Shown: positions 1 through 5,016, counted from the stretch's first letter. The stretch is DNA of 5,247 nucleotides from Candidatus Pacearchaeota archaeon CG10_big_fil_rev_8_21_14_0_10_32_14 (GCA_002763085.1 PFCY01000011.1:1-5247), one strand, 5' to 3'. Numbers and translations are program-made. The notes: generated by a model not told the origin, from the letters alone.

Positions 1-235
1 CTGTTCCATTACTTCTTTTAATCTTTTTATAAATACCCATTTTATCCATTAATGAAGAGATAGTTTTATATCCTGCTTCTAATCTTGCTTCATACCATGA
101 ATTCGCTGCTCTTAACTTTTCACTAGGATCTTTAATACGAGACACTTCGGGATCTTCCATCATATCATGATCAGAATCGAAGTTTGATTTTAATTCTTCG
201 ACATATTTTTCAACATTCACTTCTAATCTAGCCAT
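1..235 (-). CDS. Unrecognised helical protein, N-terminal 78 residues (cut by the left edge)
   Basis: I do not recognise this protein. The frame opens with ATG at 235 (MARLEVNVEKYVEEL...) and stays open to the left edge, so only the N-terminal part is present. The visible part is charged and probably mostly helical. It has an acidic stretch around residues 18-32 (DSDHDMMEDPE), then an amphipathic segment with SWYEARLEAGYKTISSLMDKMG at about 46-67 and a basic run (YKKIKR) near 69-74. There is no signal peptide or membrane span. The start is supported by an AT-rich TATA-like element at 256-265, at the same distance from the ATG as for the other genes here, which suggests a leaderless transcript. 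The gene is separated from the upstream DUF3096-type gene by 149 bases, so it is probably transcribed on its own. The open frame and promoter spacing are seen; that it is a real gene is inferred. Confidence 0.7.
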   Translation of the reverse strand, partial: MARLEVNVEKYVEELKSNFDSDHDMMEDPEVSRIKDPSEKLRAANSWYEARLEAGYKTISSLMDKMGIYKKIKRSNGT

Positions 236-255
236 ATAGATAGACAATTGGCTTC

Positions 256-265
256 TTTATATTAA
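256..265 (-). promoter_or_regulatory. TATA-like box of the left-edge gene
   Basis: Read on the minus strand this is TTAATATAAA, lying 21-30 bases before the ATG at 235. The same spacing recurs at every gene in the window, which fits an archaeal TBP site with transcription starting at or next to the start codon. Confidence 0.5.
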
Positions 266-338
266 TTTCTATAGAAAGGGATATAGGTCAATAAAATGAC
301 GAGAAATTTTTGATCAATTTTTGTGTGTTTGCGCCGTT

Positions 339-353
339 TTGTTCACTTAGGTT
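339..353. repeat. 15-bp intergenic direct repeat, copy 1
   Basis: TTGTTCACTTAGGTT occurs here and again, identically, at 638-652. Both copies lie a short way beyond the stop codon of a minus-strand gene (about 30 bases past the DUF3096-type gene here, about 50 past the 108-residue gene there). Weaker similarity continues to the right, with a GTTAA-A--GAAGA pattern in both. It could be a 3'-end element of transcripts; the function is unknown. Confidence 0.6.
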
Positions 354-384
354 TGCTTAGTTAATATAGAGAAGAGATTTGGAA

Positions 385-552
385 CTAAAAATAAGGAGAA
401 AGGAGAAGGTTGTTAGCACTCAATAAACCTAGAATGCCCGAAATAATTAGAAATAATCCTATTGAATAACGGAGAAATCTAGGAAAGGCAAGGATCAAAA
501 TTCCGACAATTATTGCTAGAATCGCTATGATGTTCAGAACTATTGCAACCAT
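385..552 (-). CDS. Small two-span membrane protein, DUF3096 type
   Basis: This 55-residue protein starts MVAIVLNIIAILAIIVG and ends LLLSPYF. It consists of two hydrophobic segments, about residues 4-23 and 30-46, separated by a short FPRFLRYS turn; the second segment carries IGLFLIISGILGLL. This pattern, a first helix ending in G-I-L-I-L-x-F-P, a basic/aromatic turn and a second helix with I-x-G-I-L-G-L-L, is what I recall of the DUF3096 family of tiny membrane proteins in archaea and bacteria, whose function is unknown. It should sit in the cytoplasmic membrane as a helical hairpin. The length is normal for that family. The start is fixed by a TATA-like element at 574-581, 22 bases from the ATG. 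It stands alone between two other minus-strand genes with its own promoter. Family assignment is from memory of the motif pattern; no search was made. Confidence 0.85.
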   Translation of the reverse strand: MVAIVLNIIAILAIIVGILILAFPRFLRYSIGLFLIISGILGLLSANNLLLSPYF

Positions 553-573
553 TTTATGATAAGGGAATTGAAG

Positions 574-581
574 TTTATAAT
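574..581 (-). promoter_or_regulatory. TATA-like box of the DUF3096-type gene
   Basis: ATTATAAA on the minus strand, 22-29 bases before the ATG at 552. This matches the spacing of the other promoters in the window. Confidence 0.55.
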
Positions 582-637
582 GTTTGTTATAATTCTTACC
601 TGAAATTTTTTATCCTATCTTTAGTTAATGGGCGAGG

Positions 638-652
638 TTGTTCACTTAGGTT
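638..652. repeat. 15-bp intergenic direct repeat, copy 2
   Basis: This is an identical second copy of TTGTTCACTTAGGTT (first copy 339-353). It is followed by a short palindrome TGTTAACA at 658-665. It lies between the stop of the 108-residue gene and the promoter of the DUF3096-type gene. Confidence 0.6.
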
Positions 653-704
653 AGGTTTGTTAACAGAAGATTTTTGAATAAGGGGTTTTGTATTGTGTTT
701 GATA

Positions 705-1031
705 TTAATAACGGTGTGGGGCGGGTGTCTCAAAAACGAGTTTTCTGTAAAGGGCGGAAACTGCCTGAGTGTCTCTACCTTCAGGATGGATTATAACTGC
801 AGATCCATTTTTTATCTGCTCTTCAAGAATTAGAGTTCTTTTTGCCTCAGAATATTCCTTCCTAAATTTTGGAGGAGAGATTTTCAAAAAATCGGAAACT
901 AGATATGAAAGAGGAGGGTTGGTTGAGAGACTGGCGAGTTCAGTTGGGACGCAGTCCTGAAATAATTCCCTCAAAGAAGAATGATATCTTTCACTCAGTT
1001 CTTTAACCTTCTTTATTTCATCGCGATTCAT
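705..1031 (-). CDS. Unrecognised 108-residue soluble protein
   Basis: I do not recognise this protein. It begins MNRDEIKKVKELSERYHSSL, a charged helix, continues with a mixed central part (TNPPLSYLVSDFLKISPPKF, about residues 37-56), a second charged helix (RKEYSEAKRTLILEEQIKNG, 57-76), and a short tail with AVIIHPEGRDTQAVSALYRK (78-97). It has no membrane span, signal peptide or metal-binding cysteine cluster; there is one cysteine at residue 27. The ATG at 1031 is supported by a TATA-like element at 1052-1060, at the usual distance. The gene is divergent from the coiled-coil gene at 1478, with nearly 450 bases between them. The full-length frame and the well-placed promoter argue that it is real, but no family supports it. 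Confidence 0.6.
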   Translation of the reverse strand: MNRDEIKKVKELSERYHSSLRELFQDCVPTELASLSTNPPLSYLVSDFLKISPPKFRKEYSEAKRTLILEEQIKNGSAVIIHPEGRDTQAVSALYRKLVFETPAPHRY

Positions 1032-1051
1032 GTGGATAAAAAGAGAGGGGA

Positions 1052-1060
1052 ATTTTAAAA
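1052..1060 (-). promoter_or_regulatory. TATA-like box of the 108-residue gene
   Basis: TTTTAAAAT on the minus strand, 21-29 bases before the ATG at 1031. The TTTTAAAA core is palindromic, so it could in principle also act toward the right. Confidence 0.5.
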
Positions 1061-1448
1061 GATTTGTGTTCTAAATGAATTGAATTTTTCGCAATTTTTT
1101 GATGAGAGAGGTGGTTATTATTTAAAAAAGAGGGAGGGGTTATTTGTCGGAGAAGATATTGAACGGGTTTGTGTTGGAGTTGATTCCTACGGCCACTTCT
1201 GGAAGTTTTTGGGGTGTTTAGACGGGGTTTATCGTCGATAATTTGAATGAGAGGAGAGGGGTGCTTAAGTTGTTTAAGAGTGTTTAGACATGTAAGAGGG
1301 GCATTTAGTGGGGGTGTTTAATACATATTTTGCGTTTAGACGGGAGATTATGTGTGGGAGTTTGGGTTAGTATTGGAGTGAGTCCAACACATGAGTTTTA
1401 TCGTCGGGATTTCATATTGTTTGCATCTAGTTTAGAGAAAAAGAAAGA
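1061..1448. other. Gene-free stretch with recurring GTTTAGAC motif
   Basis: I see no convincing gene in this stretch. The plus strand is rich in G and T. A GTGTTTAGAC-like motif recurs at 1214-1223, 1280-1289 and 1332-1341 (GCGTTTAGAC), with a shorter version GTGTTTA at 1314-1320. TTTATCGTCG occurs at about 1228-1237 and again near 1397-1406. On the minus strand the motif reads GTCTAAAC within C-rich sequence, giving short Thr/Pro/Asn/Leu-rich frames like the linker of the 285-residue protein. A 53-codon plus-strand frame beginning with TTG at 1080 and ending at 1241 is also open, but the start is weak and the composition gives no family. Confidence 0.5.
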
Positions 1449-1458
1449 TTTTTAAATA
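1449..1458 (+). promoter_or_regulatory. TATA-like box of the 209-residue coiled-coil/winged-helix gene
   Basis: TTTTTAAATA lies 20-29 bases before the ATG at 1478. It is the only plus-strand promoter in the window with a recognised gene behind it, and it keeps the same spacing as the minus-strand ones. Confidence 0.6.
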
Positions 1459-1477
1459 TCAATATGCTGTCTAAGAT

Positions 1478-2107
1478 ATGCTTAAATGGTTATTTCGATC
1501 ACAGGATAACACTCAACGTGTGGAAGAAGACACGAAAAAGGGGTTTGAAAAAGTAAGAGAAGAGATGGGAAATATTACCCGCTGGATAAAGCACTTAGAT
1601 TCTCAGAGAGATATTCAGGGAGAGGAAATTAATGAGATAAAGGAGTCTTTATCGTCATTGAAAGGAGAAATAGAGGGGCTGAAGAATATGGTTTCTCTTC
1701 TGGGAAATTTGAGGCCTGGGGGAGGATTTAAGACACCTCGACAGATGTCTATTAAACAGGTGCCTGATTATGGTGTTGGTGTTGGTGTCCAAACAGCTGT
1801 CCAAACACCAAATTTAAGTATCTTTACAGTAAATGAACGGGCATTGTTATGGATTTTACTTAATACGGATATGAGACTTAGTTATGAAGATTTAGCCACA
1901 ATGTTGGGAAAAGAAAAATCGACAATTAGGAGTCAAATAAATACAATTCGGCAAAAAAATGGAGAAATGATTGAAGAGATAATTGAAAAAAATGGTAAAA
2001 AAAGGGTATTTGTCCCTGAGGGGATTAAAGAGATTATCCAAAAAAAGTCAAGAGTGGGGATGGATAGAAAAAAGGGGAAAAATACAGAAAAAGAGACGGA
2101 TATATGA
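1478..2107 (+). CDS. Coiled-coil protein with C-terminal winged-helix DNA-binding domain
   Basis: This is a 209-residue putative DNA-binding protein. Residues about 10-75 form a heptad-like, highly charged helix (EEINEIKESLSSLKGEIEGL is typical), expected to be a coiled coil for oligomerisation. Residues 78-112 are a flexible linker with GGG, GVGVGV and the duplicated VQT (VQTAVQT). Residues 114-188 form a winged helix: a first helix with NERALLWILLNTD, then LSYEDLATMLG and the likely recognition helix KEKSTIRSQINTIRQKN, then IIEKNGKKRVFVPEGI as the wing. The last 20 residues are basic and disordered (KKGKNTEK). I recall this plan and the LLWxLLNxDxxLSYEDLAxxLG signature from DPANN archaeal hypothetical proteins. 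It has no known target. It is convergent with the 285-residue protein of the same plan. It has its own promoter and probably a leaderless message. Architecture is seen; a role in transcription or chromosome organisation is inferred. Confidence 0.88.
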   Translation: MLKWLFRSQDNTQRVEEDTKKGFEKVREEMGNITRWIKHLDSQRDIQGEEINEIKESLSSLKGEIEGLKNMVSLLGNLRPGGGFKTPRQMSIKQVPDYGVGVGVQTAVQTPNLSIFTVNERALLWILLNTDMRLSYEDLATMLGKEKSTIRSQINTIRQKNGEMIEEIIEKNGKKRVFVPEGIKEIIQKKSRVGMDRKKGKNTEKETDI

Positions 2108-2550
2108 CCCAAAAGTAAAAAAGGGGTAAAGGGGGCCAAAATAGGTAAAAGTGAGGCTAAAACCTGATGAAAAAGAGCATAAAGGGTCGAAAAAAGGCAA
2201 AAGTGAGGGTTAAAAGAGTGAGGTGCGGAGGAATAATTGAGAGTTTAGGAGAAATGATGAGGGTAAAATCGAGGAAAGTGAGGATTTATATTTAAAAAGT
2301 ATATGAAATTTTTCGGTAAAAGAGAGAAAATGGGAATTATTTTAATGATTTTAGTGTGAAAATCAGAAAGTAAGAGTGGAGGGGGGATAAAAAGTAACTG
2401 AAACTCAGAAAATGAGGATTGGATTTGGTCGCAAATTAGAGAGCGAAAATTAAAAACGCCTGAAGCTTAAAAAGTAAGAATTTGGGCATTTGAGGAGTTA
2501 TAGAATAGATGGAATCCTAAATGTAATTTTTCGGTGAACAGAAATACTGT
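2108..2550. other. Purine-rich gene-free stretch between two convergent genes
   Basis: There is no recognisable gene. The plus strand is very rich in A and G. A motif around AGGYAAAAGTGAGG recurs at 2143-2156 and 2195-2208, with looser relatives at 2261-2282 and 2315-2327. One plus-strand frame, ATG 2167 to TAA 2293-2295, would give a 42-residue, strongly basic peptide starting MKKSIKGRKKAKVRVKRV. It lacks a TATA box at the expected distance and may be chance in A/G-rich sequence. A good TATA-like string, TTTATATTTAAAAA, is at 2285-2298 with no start codon at the usual distance. No T-rich terminator follows the plus-strand gene. Confidence 0.45.
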
Positions 2551-3408
2551 TTAGAGATCTTTAAGTTGAATTATAGTAGATAGACTGGCTATTTTTTTGA
2601 GGGGGGGAGCGATGGTTAAATGAATGATTTTATTGTTTATTTTGTTCTTTTCTATGGGGATTCCTTTCTTTAGTAATCTGCCTACATAATCTCTTATCGA
2701 GCTTTCAGTCAAGGAGAGTTTATCTGAAATTTCTTTATAATCTGTATAACCCTTTTCTTCTTCAAGCTGATATATCGTCGAGAAAACAAGCGTTTCTTGC
2801 TCAGTTAAACGTTTGAATTTTAATCTGATTTCTTTCTTAATACCGTCTAAATTATCAAGAATATTAGAAACTGATTCAAAAGGAGTTGGAGGGTTTAGAG
2901 GCAGGGTAACTTCCTTCGTAACAAGTACCTGTTGGTCTGTTGGTCTGTCTGTCTGTCTGTCTGTTGGAACCCCCCTATTTCCTATGGAAAGGGGGTTATT
3001 TAGACTTTTTAGGTCGTTTAGAGGGGGATTTATGTGTTGGGGGTGTTGAACGTCTGTTGGGTTTGTCTGTTGGTTTGTCTGAGGGATTGGAGAGGCCAGT
3101 GGAAAGACAGAGGGAAGATTATATGGCATCTGATTAAAATAAAGGGGGATTTGAATCGAGGGGATTTGTGGAGGATGGGGGAAGGAGATGGTTTCTCTTG
3201 TTTCGGGGCCGTTTACTTTTTTTGAAAGATCAATTAGAATATCACAAAGATGGATTATCTCATTTTTGAATTGAAGATTCAGTGATTTAAGAGAATCAAT
3301 TTCCGACCGAATTGCTTTAATCGATTCAACTTCTTTTTTTAATTCAACGTAATCTTCTTTAACTTTTTGGAATGCACCCCGAAGTTTAGAGTTATCATCG
3401 TTTTTCAT
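2551..3408 (-). CDS. Coiled-coil protein with long Pro/Asn/Gln-rich linker and C-terminal winged-helix domain
   Basis: This is a 285-residue putative DNA-binding protein with the same plan as the convergent 209-residue gene. Residues about 8-66 are a charged coiled-coil helix (QKVKEDYVELKKEVESIKAI). Residues 68-178 are a disordered linker rich in Pro, Asn, Gln and Thr, including QTNQQTNPTD and TDRQTDRPTDQQ, encoded by short tandem repeats. Residues 197-268 look like a winged helix: LTEQETLVFSTIYQLEEE, then YKEISDKLSLTESSIRDYVGRLLKKG (turn and recognition helix) and IEKNKINNKIIHLTI as the wing. The C-terminus KKIASLSTIIQLKDL resembles tails I remember on DPANN homologues. The DNA near the 3' end holds runs of seven identical bases on either side of two bases. 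The ATG at 3408 is supported by a TATA-like box at 3431-3440. Domain reading is from the sequence; the regulatory role is inferred. Confidence 0.87.
   Translation of the reverse strand: MKNDDNSKLRGAFQKVKEDYVELKKEVESIKAIRSEIDSLKSLNLQFKNEIIHLCDILIDLSKKVNGPETRETISFPHPPQIPSIQIPLYFNQMPYNLPSVFPLASPIPQTNQQTNPTDVQHPQHINPPLNDLKSLNNPLSIGNRGVPTDRQTDRPTDQQVLVTKEVTLPLNPPTPFESVSNILDNLDGIKKEIRLKFKRLTEQETLVFSTIYQLEEEKGYTDYKEISDKLSLTESSIRDYVGRLLKKGIPIEKNKINNKIIHLTIAPPLKKIASLSTIIQLKDL
2931..2967. repeat. Simple repeat (GTCT)5 with flanking GTTGGTCT units, inside the linker
   Basis: On the plus strand there are two GTTGGTCT units (2931-2946), with GTCT in five consecutive copies at 2943-2962, then GTTGG. On the coding (minus) strand this gives the TDRQTDRPTDQQ segment. 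A four-base unit is not a multiple of three, so gain or loss of one unit changes the reading frame. Confidence 0.9.
3052..3085. repeat. 12-13 bp degenerate tandem repeat inside the linker
   Basis: The core GTCTG occurs at 3052, 3065 and 3077, in the larger unit TTTGTCTGTTGG (3062-3073), with imperfect copies on each side. It encodes the TNQQTNPTD part of the linker. It is related in sequence to the GTCT/GTTGG repeat about 90 bases away, so the linker seems to have grown by duplication of a short motif. Confidence 0.75.
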
Positions 3409-3430
3409 AGAATAAAGGTAGGAAAGAAGA

Positions 3431-3440
3431 TTATATATTT
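3431..3440 (-). promoter_or_regulatory. TATA-like box of the 285-residue gene
   Basis: AAATATATAA on the minus strand, 23-32 bases before the ATG at 3408. It is the clearest TATA match in the window. Confidence 0.6.
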
Positions 3441-3538
3441 TTTGTAGTGATTGTGGGAGAGAGGGAATTGGGAGATAGGGGAGAAAAACTTAAAGGGGTG
3501 TTGTCTCATTTTTGAATTGGGAAGAGAATTCGTTCAGA

Positions 3539-3805
3539 CTATTGTCTGTTTTGATATGCTTGATAAGCCACATCGGATAATCTCCATCTTGACCTTCGTT
3601 TATAGGCCTTACCCTTAGGATTTTTCTTTATTGAGATAAGAAGTTTTTTTTCTTCAAGCCCAATTAGAAGTTGTTTAATGAATTCTTCATCTCTGGCGAG
3701 ATCTTTAGCGATTATGGAAGTAAATAGTGGCTGAGGTGCTTTGGAATAAAGAAGGGCGAGTATCTGTTCAGCTATTTTATCTTTTTTCTCTTTTGATATT
3801 CTCAT
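3539..3805 (-). CDS. Small winged-helix DNA-binding protein
   Basis: This 88-residue protein starts MRISKEKKDKIAEQILALLY. It reads as a single winged-helix domain: helix 1 at about 4-21, PLFTSIIAKDLARD (helix 2) at 27-40, EEFIKQLLIGLEEKKLL (recognition helix) at 40-56, then a two-strand wing through ISIKKNPKGKAYKRRSRWRLS, and a short C-terminal helix DVAYQAYQ. The basic KRRSRW segment is a plausible DNA contact. I remember close relatives with MRISKEK and RRSRWRLSD in Pacearchaeota-like genomes. The same frame has in-frame ATGs at 3808 and 3826. The 3826 ATG falls at the edge of the TATA-like element 3826-3834, so it cannot be the start if that is the promoter; 3805 gives the spacing seen elsewhere (3808 is only three bases off). 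It lies between the 285-residue regulator and the SecB-like gene on the same strand, with its own promoter. Confidence 0.86.
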   Translation of the reverse strand: MRISKEKKDKIAEQILALLYSKAPQPLFTSIIAKDLARDEEFIKQLLIGLEEKKLLISIKKNPKGKAYKRRSRWRLSDVAYQAYQNRQ

Positions 3806-3825
3806 CATTAGAAAACAAGAAATCA

Positions 3826-3834
3826 TTATAAAAA
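3826..3834 (-). promoter_or_regulatory. TATA-like box that fixes the start of the small winged-helix gene
   Basis: TTTTTATAA on the minus strand, 21-29 bases before the ATG at 3805. The longer frame's ATG at 3826 overlaps it, which argues against that start. Confidence 0.6.
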
Positions 3835-3965
3835 CGTTTGGGATGTAAATCTGTATGGGGTGGCGAATATTTTTTTGTGGGGTAAAATTAAAGGGGGAAT
3901 AGATTAATGGAAATATAAACGGAAGAAATTAGAGGGAGAAATTAATGTTTGGATACTAGTTCTCC

Positions 3966-4412
3966 TTAGGAAGAAGATTGTTCTTCGTCATTATCCTGGG
4001 GGGAGGTAATTGAAACTACGGGTGATTGGATGTGGAATGGAAGATTTAATTTTTCTTCGAGAGATAAAGTTAGAACATGAATTTTTCTTAAAGTATAGTC
4101 AATCAACAGTTTTTTGAGGGGCTTATTGTTTATTTTTTTGGAGACTTCGACTTCACTCAATAGTTTTGAATCTGAATTATTAATAACAAAATAAATTATC
4201 CCCTTAATTTCAGTTCGAGCATAAATATCATATTGATAGGAATTTGTAAACTCAATAGAAAAGAGAGTTTGTGAATTTGATGGTTGCGACGGCTCTTTTT
4301 TAGGGGCATCGAGGTTAAAATTAGAATTGAGGTTTATTGATTCGACTTTCTCTTCTGCCTCCTTGAGTCTCTCGGCAAGAATTTTTGTTAATCTAAAAGA
4401 TACAACTTTCAT
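3966..4412 (-). CDS. SecB-like archaeal conserved protein (tentative)
   Basis: This is a 148-residue soluble protein. The N-terminus MKVVSFRLTKILAERLKEAE leads to a NLNSNFNLDAP strand region (28-37). A polar spacer follows (38-49), then alternating hydrophobic strands FSIEFTNSYQYDI and ARTEIKGIIYFVINN (51-79), a helix-rich part SKLLSEVEVSKKINNKPLKK (82-101), a long helix LLIDYTLRKIHVLTLSLEEKL (102-122) and the motif NLPFHIQSPVVSI (123-135). The tail is acidic and serine-rich (DNDEEQSSS). I recall a DPANN/archaeal family with the same order: F-x-L-T-K-I-x-A-E start, a G-x-(I/V)-x-Y strand, a helix with L-x-x-(E)-x-L-N-L-P, and an ending in I-P-x-P-x-(V/I). It is reminiscent of the SecB fold, an export chaperone in bacteria. 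No chaperone role is shown here. The ATG at 4412 has a TATA-like box at 4433-4442. The gene assignment is firm, the family call moderate. Confidence 0.85.
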   Translation of the reverse strand: MKVVSFRLTKILAERLKEAEEKVESINLNSNFNLDAPKKEPSQPSNSQTLFSIEFTNSYQYDIYARTEIKGIIYFVINNSDSKLLSEVEVSKKINNKPLKKLLIDYTLRKIHVLTLSLEEKLNLPFHIQSPVVSITSPQDNDEEQSSS

Positions 4413-4432
4413 AATTATGGAACAGTGGAGGT

Positions 4433-4442
4433 TATTTTTAAA
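4433..4442 (-). promoter_or_regulatory. TATA-like box of the SecB-like gene
   Basis: TTTAAAAATA on the minus strand, 21-30 bases before the ATG at 4412, at the spacing shared by the other genes. Confidence 0.5.
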
Positions 4443-4517
4443 GATTTGTATTAATATTGGAATTATTCAATTCAAGAACATGAAATAAAATTTAAATATT
4501 GGGGTGTGAATATAAGA

Positions 4518-4660
4518 TTTGAGTTTTGAATATAAGATTTCTACTTTGAGATCGGGAATTTGAGTTTTGAATATAAAATTAAATTTGGAGAGGAGGGGTT
4601 TGAGTCTTAAATATGGTCTTCAATTTTGAGAGGTAGGGGTTTGGTTTTAAATTTGGTCGT
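4518..4660. repeat. Degenerate tandem repeat, unit about 41 bp, four copies
   Basis: Copies begin at 4518, 4559, 4599 and 4640, each opening with TTTGAG or TTTGG. The first half is close to TTTGAGTTTTGAATATAA in copies 1 and 2, then drifts to TTTGAGTCTTAAATATGG and TTTGGTTTTAAATTTGG. The second half ends in a G-rich run (GAGAGGAGGGG in copy 2, GAGAGGTAGGGG in copy 3). A half-unit, TGAATATAAGATT, also lies just before copy 1 at about 4507-4519. The 322-base gap between the SecB-like and PRC-barrel genes holds this repeat and no gene. Confidence 0.75.
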
Positions 4661-4716
4661 AGTTCATTGGCGCAGAATGGGGGGTAATTCATTAAGTTAG
4701 AACTAAAAGTAATATC

Positions 4717-4727
4717 AAAATAAAAAA
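4717..4727 (-). terminator. T-rich tract after the PRC-barrel gene
   Basis: On the minus strand TTTTTTATTTT lies about 7-18 bases beyond the stop codon. Archaeal termination often uses such T-rich tracts without a hairpin. No stem-loop was seen next to it. Confidence 0.45.
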
Positions 4728-4734
4728 TTTATTT

Positions 4735-4995
4735 TTAAATTAAATCTTCTTCAGAAACGATGACAAAATCACCAATAGCAATTATAGAAGAATAAGGTAT
4801 GAGTAAATCACCCTGTTTTGTAGATTCTAGGTTTAAGTTTCTTGTATAGGGAGTAGGATCTTTGACAAGAACACTTATTAATTCGCCTGATCTTGTCTCG
4901 AAAGTAATATCCTTTACAAAACCTAATCTCTTACCTTCTTTTGTAACCACCATCTTTGATAAAAGTGCGGTGTATGGATTTTTATAATCTGACAT
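4735..4995 (-). CDS. PRC-barrel domain protein
   Basis: This 86-residue protein is a single PRC-barrel, a small beta-barrel fold found in photosynthetic reaction-centre H subunits, RimM and many short stand-alone archaeal proteins whose role is mostly unknown. The signature is clear: LLSKMVVTKEGKRLGFVKDI (residues 11-30), with the glycines of the EGKRLG turn and the VKDI strand, then FETRSGELISVLVKD (32-46). The second half has LLIPYSSIIAIGDFVIV (64-80), typical of the archaeal branch. The length is normal for the stand-alone form. The frame can be extended seven residues to a TTG at 5016, but that codon touches the TATA-like box at 5017-5025. The ATG at 4995 (MSDYKNPYTA) gives the usual spacing and is preferred. 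A T-rich tract follows the stop. It likely acts in the cytoplasm; partner unknown. Confidence 0.93.
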   Translation of the reverse strand: MSDYKNPYTALLSKMVVTKEGKRLGFVKDITFETRSGELISVLVKDPTPYTRNLNLESTKQGDLLIPYSSIIAIGDFVIVSEEDLI

Positions 4996-5016
4996 GAATA
5001 GATTAGAGTCAAGCAA

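Noticed and set aside
769..960. Plus-strand 63-codon frame
   Set aside because: It lies wholly antisense within the 108-residue gene and has no promoter at the usual distance.
2104..2118. ATG overlapping the stop of the 209-residue gene (ATGA overlap)
   Set aside because: The frame stops after four codons.
1933..2139. Minus-strand 68-codon frame rich in Phe, Ile and Ser
   Set aside because: It is the complement of the Lys/Glu-rich winged-helix end of the 209-residue gene; the hydrophobic look is a reflection of that composition.
2303..2359. 18-codon plus-strand frame starting MKFFGKREKMGII after the orphan TATA string
   Set aside because: It is too short and its ATG is only a few bases from the TATA string, not at the spacing seen elsewhere.
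2537..2551. Small inverted repeat AACAG-AAATA-CTGTT near the end of the 285-residue gene
   Set aside because: A five-base-pair AT-rich stem with no adjoining T run is too weak to call a terminator.
2813..3225. Three overlapping plus-strand open frames of 63-78 codons
   Set aside because: They lie antisense to the 285-residue gene. Their Cys/Leu/Val/Gly-rich translations come from the GTCT/GTTGG repeats, and the minus-strand product has clear domains.
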